Shown: positions 55,170 through 64,000 of the stretch, in pieces
Layout: each line of letters starts with the position of its first letter
How positions within the stretch are numbered: position 1 is the stretch's first letter
Source of the DNA: Lytechinus variegatus
Lineage: Eukaryota; Echinodermata; Echinoidea; Temnopleuroida; Toxopneustidae
DNA length: 64,000 bases
Assembly: GCF_018143015.1 (NCBI RefSeq)
Contig: NC_054746.1
Span: 23,326,464-23,390,463, forward strand
Direction: 5' to 3'
Position numbers and translations under genes: made by a program
Notes under the pieces: generated by a model
Seen by the model: only the letters and a program-made list of their open reading frames with translations
Database searches by the model: none
What the model was told of the DNA's origin: nothing

Positions 55170-56380
55170 TGTTGACACTGGGTTGTTGTTTTTTTATCAA
55201 ATTCTTAGACCCTATCTGCTTTACTTTCAATAACGAAAGGTGATGGTCATATACTAGGCCCTATAGTTAAAAATCTTCCTGTATTTTCATCTTCAAGTCA
55301 ACTTGCTCACTGTCGAGTACAAAAAACTCGAGTTATTTGCAATTGCATGATCAAATTCAAAGAAATGACACTGACAATTATTTTTAGTGACACTGAAACT
55401 GAAAAAATCCCTGGATCGATATCGACTCACTCAGTTTTAAGAAACTATAAAACTTCTCCGGTCTTGCCTCTTAGATCTTGTACCGTAGGTCTAGTATTGA
55501 TATTATTAGAAAAATCTACTAAAATCGTTAAACAATCACACCATCACGTTTCTGATGTTATTCTCCTTAGCTGTGACATGTTCCAAATTTACACCTGTCG
55601 CTTCCGCTATCTCGGCTGTCGTGGGAAGGGGTTGTCGCTCCGATATCCGGAAGAGAAATTGATTCCACAATTTTACTACAATCGCCAGAAAGAAGTGATT
55701 TTAATATCCGATCAGCTGCCAATTCTGTTACGTCGAAAACTAGATGGCCAAATCGTGGTTTAGGAAACCACTCATAGATTTGTGTACGCGCATTTGTGTA
55801 CAAAGTGAATGGAGGTGGAAATAGGGAACCGTGCGTGCGACTGAATAAAGCGCTGCTGTGATGAAGGAACGGTGGTTACCTATATCACGATAATGCCAAC
55901 TAGATTATAGTCTACTAATCTTTTAATTTACTTTGTTCCTTTTGATTTTGTGGTGTTGTACGTACGGTTCCCAAAATAAAGGTTGGGGGAAACACAGCGG
56001 ACAGCGTCAATTTGCTGCTGCTTATCCGATATGCCCGTACGTACACGTACACACACACATGTTGACTCCATAGCGTGTGTAGCAATGCCCGTTGCTAGGA
56101 GAAGACAATGAAATGAGGGGTGTCTGCGGTTGGTGTTTATCCTTGATTGGGGTTAACAGTCGACATGCCGCGGTGAAAGAATAACTTGATAACAGATAGC
56201 TATTATGTAAGATGTATTTATAAAAGATAAAATTACAAGCTATTCGTCTGACACTAAAGTGACTAAACTAAATTTTCTTAGAAAATTTTGGAATTGTAGA
56301 AGCTATCCAATATTAATAGAAAGGTATTTACAGCAAAGGAATGGATTGGATGTTATATGGTCTAAATTGATTCACAGGTG
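55170..56380 (-). other. ANKEF1 upstream region
   Basis: Includes a CpG-rich stretch near 55600-55800. There the minus strand has a 78-codon frame with no recognised family and a donor-like CGACAG|GTGTAA near 55590, possibly a noncoding 5' exon. A GTTGCTAGG half-site resembling an RFX site lies at 56091-56099. Short CA/CG alternations occur near 56040-56060. No TATA box was recognised. Confidence 0.4.
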
Positions 56381-56389
56381 CATATGGAC
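56381..56389 (+). repeat. Candidate target-site duplication, left copy
   Basis: CATATGGAC here and at 62663-62671 flank the foldback element. A 9-bp duplication would fit Mutator-like (MULE) insertion. The core CATATG is itself palindromic, so coincidence is possible. Confidence 0.5.
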
Positions 56390-56395
56390 GAATCA

Positions 56396-57893
56396 GGGAC
56401 AACTCGGACCACGGGACATCTCGGACCGCGGGCCGAGTTGTCCCACCCATTGCGAGATTTTTTTCTCACAAATTTGCGTCTATTTTTCCGTCATTTCGAA
56501 ATTTCTTGTAAAGATTTTCTAGAGATATGGTCTGATGGTAATGTTCTTCACTTTCTATTACCTTTTTTTCGCTGAAATAAAAAAAAAGTGTAATTTTAGG
56601 CGTTTTTCGACAGCTCGCGATTCCCATAGGCGCGCGTGTATTAACTGTGTCGGTGCTCGGCTCGGCCCCGCTCAATAACTGACTTGATTTTGTGATCATT
56701 TCTCCTCAAAGTACCACTTTTATCGCAGAAGATGGACTTTGTTGTATTCCATTACCTCCATTTTCTCATCACAAGGATAAAATTTGGTGTATTTGCACGA
56801 TTTTGATCAAGTTTTTCACCTTTTTCTCTCTGGTCGCAAGAAGCGAACAACCGATGCCGGTCCGCTGCTCTTCATCGTAATTCTCCGTAGCTCGGCCGCC
56901 TAAACTGCGCGGGGTGGGATTTAGCCCGAATCCACAATGGAAGTGGGCGTGCAGTCAAAGAGCTGAGCTTGACTGAGTGAGAGAGAGTGAACTAGAGTTT
57001 GAAGCTTGGCAGTGTCGTATAGGCTCTGCCTTTTTTTGTAAATATATATTTTTCAATTTTTTCTATATTGATTTTCCCTGGTTTCGAGCTCTAAGATTGT
57101 AATGATATAATTATGCTTCAATTTCTTTGACTGAGTGTGACTATGGTGTGGATGTTTGAGTTGCTCAAAAATATTTTTTACGTGGGTGGGGGCTCGGGGC
57201 GATTTCACTCTTGCCCCGGAAATGCGAACAAAATATATTCGGGGTGTAGCTGTGTGGGCATGCCGGGCTGAGGCTAGCCATCAATAATTTTTTTTTTTGA
57301 GAGAGAGAGGGGGGGGGCTTAATATTTCACTTTAAATTGATCATTTTTAGGCCTTTTTTTCCATTTTATTTTTGATATTGAATTTCCGTGGTGTAGAGTT
57401 GAGTTTTAAGTTGCAATAATCAATATGCTTTAATTTCTTTGACTTTGAATGTGACTGTGGTGTGGATGTTTGAGTCGAACAAAAAATACTTTTACGTGGG
57501 TGGGGGCTCGGGGGCGATTTCACTCGATCCTGCCCCCTAAATGCGAAAAATATTCGGGATGTAGCTGTGTGAGCATGCCGGGCTGAGGGTAGCCCTCAAT
57601 AAAAAAATGTTGTTTTTTTTTTGGGGGGGGCTTAATTTTTCACTTTAAATTTATTATTTTTAGGCCTATTTTTTGTACATTCTATTTTTCATATTGAGTT
57701 TCCCTGGTGTAGAGAGTTGAGTTTTAAGTTGCAATAATTAATATGCTTCAATTTCTTTGACTTTGAGTGTGACCGTGGTGTGGATGTTTTGAGTTGAACA
57801 AAATACTTTTACGAGCTAGGGTGGTGGCTCAGGGCGATTTCACTCTGCCTCCGAAATGTGAAAATGATCTAAGTGTATCTGTGTGGGCATGTC
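56396..57893 (+). repeat. Foldback element, left arm
   Basis: 1498 nt. Outer ~600 bp is unique (56396-57000, CpG-rich near 56590-56940). Then come three tandem units marked by ATGCTTCAATTTCTTTGACT-like sequence at 57113, 57425 and 57743 (periods 312 and 318). Each unit also has GTGTGGATGTTTGAG, GTGGGTGGGGGCTC and GGCATGCCGGGCTGAG-like segments and a homopolymer G-run. Confidence 0.85.
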
Positions 57894-59269
57894 AGGCTGA
57901 GGGTAGCCATCAATTAAAAAAAGTGTTTTATTTGGGGGCTTGATTTTTAATTAAATTAATTATTTGTATTTTTTACAGGATTTAAAATAAAACTGATTTA
58001 CTTTCTTTAATTTCATTTCTTGGTCTCAAGGGTGGATGTCAGGCTGCCGGGATGGAATTCAGCCACAATTGCCAATGGAAGTGGACATACTTGTACAGTC
58101 GTGAGCTTGGAGACTGAAGCCTTGCCCTATAGCTTAGAATATTTTTTAATCAAGTTTTAGGCCACTCAGTCTTATTCCCATTTGAAACATAATCAGGGCC
58201 GGATCCAAAATTTCCCTACAGGGCCGGGGGGCATTTTGTCTAGGAATTTTTGACAAAAGGTCTTTACTGCCAAATCACAGTAATTTTTTCTCAGGAAAAA
58301 TTTGACAAGCAAAAAAAAAGAAAAAAATGTTGTAAGTTGCCTTTTCAGTACTTTTTAAGGGGGGCGAATGTGCCCCCTCCCTCGATTTGCCACTAGAACT
58401 TATGTCCATATTATTTAGTTTTAATTTTTACAGGAGGAAAGAATACCAAATTAAATAAGTTTTATGTTTTGCATTTTTAACCAATTATTGTTTATTCAAG
58501 TAAAATGTATTTAATTTAGTATTGTTCCAAAATGCATCACCTAATTAACTTGTTTGAATTTAAAATGCAAACCTGAATAAAAATGAATTATGAACTTTGA
58601 ATAAATAGAAAATAATGTTATATTCTGTAAATTGTAATATTTTCAAATCATATTTTATCTCCATTCTTATCTTATCATTGTCTCCCTTTCTCATTATGTT
58701 CATCACTCTCATTTCAATTAAATTTATATTCTATTACTAGAATAAAAAAAAGACAATACTCAACAATGAAACATCGATCAATAGAAAAAAAACAAAGAAA
58801 AAGAGGGAAAATACAAAGAAATGACAGGTACAAGGAGGGGGGGGGGGGGTAACAACAAGTCATTCTTGTCTGGGTTTTAAAAACAGGAGAAGAGTCGTCA
58901 ATACAATATTGCAAATAGCAACTATGAAGAGGGTTTGGTTTTTATCAAATAATTTTTGCAGTTCCTTTGCAGTTCCTTTGTTTCACCCATTCTAGAAAGT
59001 GAACTTTGTATCTAACACTAAGTTGCCCTAGTGTTGTTTTCCAATCTACATTTTCTAGTTCCTTGTATCATGTATGGATGAAATCATTTAAGGTGTACCA
59101 GTTAGAAAATTGTTGACTTTTGGTATATATTTACATTAATCATGCAAGTTGCAGGTATGATCACCTTCTCAATGACTCTTAAGACAAGCTTCTGCAATTA
59201 ATAAAATATATTGTATTTACTAGATAATTTGAACAACTGGACCAAATTGTGGCAAGATTAATGAGCTAT

Positions 59270-59640
59270 ATATAAGTGACAATGGGGAACCCGAGGCTGA
59301 TAATGATATGATTTGAGCAAAGAAACAATAAAAATTTGATCAAAATCGGATAAGGAAAAACAATATTATCGCTGCATTTTAAAGAATGATTTGTATTTTT
59401 CTGGTGAAACAGGTCTGGCGTTTCTTCATGGATATTTAATCAGCAACCTCATACATGATGTCATATCCTCACTTGTTCTTTGTATTTTATTATGTGAAAT
59501 TAGATTAATTTTTTAAAGTTGAATTCAATAACCCCGCTATTTGTTATCAGATTTTTATGAAATAAGCACTTTGATATGTGAATGTTGCTATGTCTACATT
59601 ATTCATATATAAATATTTTCATCCCGGAGCATCCCTTTAA
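59270..59640. mobile_element. Palindromic repeat, second copy of the 34884-35425 family
   Basis: Ends in TTTTCATCCCGGAGCATCCC (inverted relative to AAAGGGATGATCCGGGC at the other copy). It also shares AAAATTTGATCAAAATCGGATA, TGATGTCATATCCTCACTTG and TTATTATGTGAAATTAG-type segments, in the opposite orientation. No ORF. Confidence 0.6.
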
Positions 59641-59696
59641 ATGATTTATTTATTATTTCTTTTTCTCGAGAAAGAGTATAGTCTCTACAATAAAAC

Positions 59697-60083
59697 AAGT
59701 GGAATGCCTCTGGCGGTCTCACCTGCATCACGTGATTCAATATAACAGTAGTGCTGACTTTGAAAACTACTATATACAACTCGCACAAGATGTTCAGTGA
59801 TACTGGGTTACTCTTATTTCCATGTCTTATGAAATATACCAATACACTTAAAGAGATACGATGGTAATTCAACAAATACCCCCAATGTGGCCAAAGTTCA
59901 TTGACCTTACATGACCCTTGACCTTGATAATGTGACCTGGAACTCGCTGCAGGATGTTCAGTGATATAAGTTATGCTGTCATTTAATAACCTTCGGTTAT
60001 TAAATGACAGCATTAAGATTTGATGTTGATGCTGCCGTCGGAAAAGCGGCGCCTATAGTCTCACTCTGCCATCCAGGTGAGAC
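59697..60083 (-). repeat. TGTCTC-type dispersed repeat, second copy (truncated)
   Basis: Inverted relative to 13181-14018. On the minus strand it starts TGTCTCACCTGGATGG, then GGCGCCGCTTTTCCGACGGC, and ends GCAGGTGAGACCGCCAGAGG. Only about one and a half internal units remain, and a hairpin replaces part of the first unit. Confidence 0.75.
59974..60012. repeat. Perfect 18-bp hairpin
   Basis: TGCTGTCATTTAATAACC (59974-59991) and its exact inverse (59995-60012) around a 3-nt TTC loop. The arms are inside the TGTCTC repeat; the first copy (13181-14018) has no such hairpin. Confidence 0.85.
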
Positions 60084-60749
60084 AAAAATCATGACATGCA
60101 CAGTGATGACAAATAAAGCAATAAAATGAATTTAATCAAAAAGAAAAACCACATGCTATGTAAAAGAAATTAAATTTAAAATCATAAATTCGTCATTTTT
60201 ATTGAATGAAGAATTTAATTTATTTATAATTGGAAAAAAGGATTACCCCTATTTTCTTTCAATGTAACCAAAATACTTGTAGGGCCTAATATGATTTTTC
60301 ATCACATGACATGATTTTGAACAAAAATCAAGCCATATTTTTGGGTTATGTGGGACGGAATCTACATGGCGGCATTCGTGGGACGGATTTTTCTTCTTAA
60401 ATCTATCTTTGCCGGCTATTCACCTTATCCCCATCCCTCCCCATCATCCTCGTCCCTATCATCATCCCCTTAGGCGCAAAACTGTCCACAAAGGTAGAGG
60501 GGACCACAGGCTGCAAAATTTGACAAACATTTAAAAAAAGGTTATCGCCCAAATGTAGGGTAATTTGTAACCCCAAAACAATTGACAAGAAAAAAGAGGG
60601 GGTTTTCAATAATAAAAGGTCATTTAGTCCTAAACACAATCATTTCAATTGTGAATGATTCATTATTTTGTTCTCCATGAAGAAAAATAGTAGGGTGGAC
60701 ATTTGGTATTGTGTCCCCCTATTTTTGGTAGGGGGACACATCCCCCCCC

Positions 60750-61110
60750 CCCCGATTTCCTCCCATAATCATCCCTCACATCCTCGTCCTTCTCACCATC
60801 TCATGCACCCCTCTTATCAAGAGTCATCATCATCATCTCTCTTATTTATATCCCTCATGCACCTCCTCTTCCCTCTCATCATCAAGGCCCACCCCTTATC
60901 ATCGCCATCCCTCACATCCTCATCTCCATCTCTTTCCCTTTGTCCCTCTCATCATCCCCCCCCTCATCAAGAGTCATCAAAGATCCTCATCCCTCTTATC
61001 ATCACCATCTCTCACCTCCTCGTCCCTCTCATCAAGGCCCACCCCTCGTTATCGCCGGTATGCTATCATCGCCATCCCTCACATCGTCGTCCCTTTTACC
61101 CTATATCCAA
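60750..61110. repeat. Pyrimidine-rich minisatellite, ~150-bp higher-order unit
   Basis: CT-rich on the plus strand. ATCAAGGCCCACCCCT occurs at 60881 and 61031, and TCAAGAGTCATCA near 60817 and 60965, giving a period of about 150 bp. The 210-codon frame across this region (60668-61300) is a low-complexity artefact rich in Ser, Pro, His and Leu. Confidence 0.75.
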
Positions 61111-61160
61111 AACTCTGCTCTCTACACAAAGGAAACTCAATATAAAAATTAAAAATGAAA

Positions 61161-62657
61161 TTGGCATGCCCACACAGATACACCTAGAACATTTTCACAT
61201 TTCGGGGGCAGGAGTGAAAATGCTCGGAGCCCCCATCCACGTATTTTTTGTTCGGCTCAAACATCCACACCACAGTCACACTCAAAATCAAAGAAACTGA
61301 AGCATATTAATTATTGCAACTTATTAAAACTCAACTCTCTACACCAGGGAAACTCAATATGAAAAATAAAATGTACAAAAAATAGGCCTAAAAATAATAA
61401 ATTTAAAGTGAAAAATTAAGCCCCCCCCCAAAAAACAACATTTTTTTATTGAGGGCTACCCTCAGCCCGGCATGCTCACACAGCTACATCCCGAATATTT
61501 TTCGCATTTAGGGGGCAGGATCGAGTGAAATCGCCCCCGAGCCCCCACCCACGTAAAAGTATTTTTTGTTCGACTCAAACATCCACACCACAGTCACATT
61601 CAAAGTCAAAGAAATTAAAGCATATTGATTATTGCAACTTAAAACTCAACTCTACACCACGGAAATTCAATATTAAAAATAAAATGGAAAAAAAAGGCCT
61701 AAAAATGATCAATTTAAAGTGAAATATTAAGCCCCCCCCCCCCTCTCTCTCTCTCAAAAAAAAATTATTGATGGCTAGCCTCAGCCCGGCATGCCCACAC
61801 AGCTACACCCCGAATATATTTTTTTCGCATTTCCGGGGCAAGAGTGAAATCGCCCCGAGCCCCCACCCACGTAAAAAATATTTTTGAGCAACTCAAACAT
61901 CCACACCACAGTCACACTCAGTCAAAGAAATTGAAGCATAATTATATCATTACAATCTTAGAGCTCGAAACCAGGGAAAATCAATATAGAAAAAATTGAA
62001 AAATATATATTTACAAAAAAAGGCAGAGCCTATACGACACTGCCAAGCTTCAAACTCTAGTTCACTCTCTCTCACTCAGTCAAGCTCAGCTCTTTGACTG
62101 CACGCCCACTTCCATTGTGGATTCGGGCTAAATCCCACCCCGCGCAGTTTAGGCGGCCGAGCTACGGAGAATTACGATGAAGAGCAGCGGACCGGCATCG
62201 GTTGTTCGCTTCTTGCGACCAGAGAGAAAAAGGTGAAAAACTTGAACAAAATCGTGCAAATACACCAAATTTTATCCTTGTGATGAGAAAATGGAGGTAA
62301 TGGAATACAACAAAGTCCATCTTCTGCGATAAAAGTGGTACTTTGAGGAGAAATGATCACAAAATCAAGTCAGTTATTGAGCGGGGCCGAGCCGAGCACC
62401 GACACAGTTAATACACGCGCGCCTATGGGAATCGCGAGCTGTCGAAAAACGCCTAAAATTACACTTTTTTTTTTATTTCAGCGAAAAAAAAGTAATAAAA
62501 TGTGAAGAACATTATCATCAGACCATATCTCTAAAAAATCTTTACAAGAAATTTAGAAATGACGGAAAAATAGACGCAAACTTGTGGGAAAAAAATCTCG
62601 TACTGGGTGGGACAACTCGGCCCGCGGTCCGAGATGTCCCGTGGTCCGAGTTGTCCC
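61161..62657 (-). repeat. Foldback element, right arm
   Basis: Inverse of the left arm, 1497 nt. The units have matching GCATATTAATTATTGCAAC-type segments near 61303 and 61622, and a variant near 61936. The outermost end is the same nested palindrome. A 62-codon frame is preserved at both mirror positions (56692-56880 and 62172-62360) with one residue change; it reflects arm identity, not a gene. Confidence 0.85.
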
Positions 62658-62662
62658 GTCCC

Positions 62663-62671
62663 CATATGGAC
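62663..62671 (+). repeat. Candidate target-site duplication, right copy
   Basis: CATATGGAC, the partner of 56381-56389. A few bases separate it from the TIR end on each side, so the exact element limits are approximate. Confidence 0.5.
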
Positions 62672-64000
62672 CACCCATGTGCATGCTTGGGCAATTGAAA
62701 AGCAATTAATAGGCCCTTGATGTTCATATGATTCACCAACATTATTTTTTCATTGTTGATTTCTAACACATTATTATTATTATCTTCCTTTGATGGAAAA
62801 GGGAGACGAAAATGGTACGTGCAAAGGGTGCAAACGTGCAGTATTATATTGGTACTTCTTTTTTTAAATTTCATATCAATTTGGTCAAGAGCATGCATGA
62901 CAAATGTACAAATTAGATATCAACGTAAAACTAACAATGTGCTATTTTCAAAAGTAATTTTAAATTTGTTGATAAACGACCCCATTAAAATCGAACTATC
63001 CTTTTCACAAAAAGTTTACATTACTACAAAGTTTTGGACTGTAGCTGGCGCTATACCACTTTTAACCTTCAATTAATCTAAATTAAACAGAAATGGCCAA
63101 AAGAATAATTACAACATACAAGAAAGATTAAGAAAGCTAAATCTTCTTATGTTCATCATTTACTTCATTTTTTTTATCTTGAGAAAACCATTCTCATTGA
63201 AAAATAACCTTTTAATATTGTTTATTAAAACGATATAATGTTTGTAACTAAAGATGGCGCTATACAACTTTTCCATGGTGTTGTGACAATACTCTCGTGT
63301 AACTTAATTATTTTTATATTTTGAAGGAAAAGTACAATTAATAACCACTTTCACTAAAGAATTTTAAAGCTTTTCTTTTTCATGAATTACAAAATCTTGA
63401 AGCATTATTTGCAAAATTAAAATGAGATTCGATCCAGACTCAATTCTGTCTGAAAAAAAAATGTTCAGACCCGGGTTCAGACCATATAGAGATAATATAA
63501 ATACTCATTTAAGTTTCACTTAATTTCACAAAATAGTTATATGCACATCCTGGTCGGTATATTTTCTCCTCATTGTCCTGTGAAAAAGGGTTTATTTCTC
63601 CCTGAACATGTGGAATTACCATTGATTATGGTTCAATCAAGTTGATTCTTATTGTCAAATCTGCAAAACAGGAGGCCATTAGACCCCCCCCCCCAATTTG
63701 CTAGTGAGTATAGACCTCCAATCAGACTAGATCGAGGCTTTATTTTTTCTTTGAATGATTTTCAGGATATTCATGATGTCTGATTAAATTTTCACTTCTA
63801 ATATATCATTCATTGTGTGTGCTATCAACAAACTGTTCAAAAGATCCATTTGATCTTACCCTCGTTAATTAATTCCAGATGTGTTATCATCTATTACTAA
63901 TGGATGGTCGCATATTTTAGTTTTTCCATTTTATTGAAACGAAGAAAATCAGAAACAAAAACATATTGATCTAAATGATAAAAGGTGGGAATCTTTGCTC
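62672..64000. other. AT-rich flank, no feature recognised
   Basis: No coding exon, RNA gene or clear repeat family found. A C-run occurs near 63685-63694. Confidence 0.55.

Larger units (their letters stand above)
57894..61160. other. Foldback element, central region
   Basis: No ORF with recognisable function. It contains AT-rich sequence, a palindromic repeat copy (59270-59640), an inverted TGTCTC-type repeat (59697-60083) with an 18-bp hairpin (59974-60012), and a pyrimidine-rich minisatellite (60750-61110). These elements are found elsewhere in the window and seem to have inserted into, or been captured by, the element. Confidence 0.6.
56390..62662. mobile_element. Foldback transposable element, 6.27 kb, ~1.5-kb inverted arms
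   Basis: The left arm (56396-57893) is inverted at 61161-62657. Both start with GGGACAACTCGG followed by an internally palindromic end containing CGGGACATCTCGG and CCGAGTTGTCCC. The outer ~1.2 kb of the arms is nearly identical, but the innermost ~300 bp has diverged. Each arm carries three tandem copies of a ~315-bp unit. The middle (57894-61160) has no transposase and holds older repeats. This is the architecture of foldback elements such as the sea urchin TU family, or of long-TIR MULEs. It appears nonautonomous. Confidence 0.85.

Noticed and set aside
55347..55763. 138-codon plus-strand frame upstream of ANKEF1
   Set aside because: No recognisable domain and poor residue composition; likely chance.
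56692..56880. 62-codon frame repeated at 62172-62360
   Set aside because: Conserved only because the inverted arms are nearly identical; no domain or codon signal.
60668..61300. 210-codon frame in the foldback core
   Set aside because: Low-complexity Ser/Pro/His/Leu output of the pyrimidine minisatellite.

Overview
This is a nuclear genomic window from an animal. It is AT-rich and intron-rich, its genes have spliced GT-AG exons, and it is crowded with transposable elements. The two genes belong to conserved animal families: menin (MEN1) and the axonemal ankyrin/EF-hand protein ANKEF1. The repeat landscape (tRNA-derived SINEs, many palindromic MITEs, a very long foldback element, TGTCTC-type dispersed repeats, a CR1/jockey-like LINE) suggests a marine deuterostome, most probably a sea urchin. 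The species is inference; nothing here proves it.

Layout. 1-4440: intergenic, with two TAG-triplet microsatellite blocks that look like a tandem duplication. 4501-38809 (+): a complete six-exon MEN1 gene. The coding exons sum to 2046 nt (681 codons plus stop), with matching phases at every junction. Intron 3 is about 21.9 kb and holds a full-length antisense LINE with an intact 987-codon ORF, a hAT-like element that split a tandem array, several SINEs, a MITE carrying a SINE, and a cluster of nine copies of a 16-bp motif. 38810-49530: convergent intergenic/3' flanking sequence with two more MITEs. 49589-55169 (-): a complete seven-exon ANKEF1 gene, 2349 nt (782 codons plus stop). 55170-56380: its upstream region. 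56390-62662: a 6.27-kb foldback element with ~1.5-kb inverted arms, tandem ~315-bp repeats inside each arm, and a possible 9-bp target duplication. 62672-64000: no feature recognised.

The genes. Menin is a nuclear scaffold for KMT2/MLL histone methyltransferase complexes and JunD. ANKEF1 is linked to the motile axoneme and sperm motility. They are convergent, about 10.8 kb apart between stop codons, and nothing suggests a shared function. I found no operon, CRISPR, phage or prokaryotic system. The most unusual structures are the foldback element and the 16-bp motif cluster in MEN1 intron 3. Exon boundaries were derived by hand from splice consensus, phase and remembered family similarity; no database search was run.
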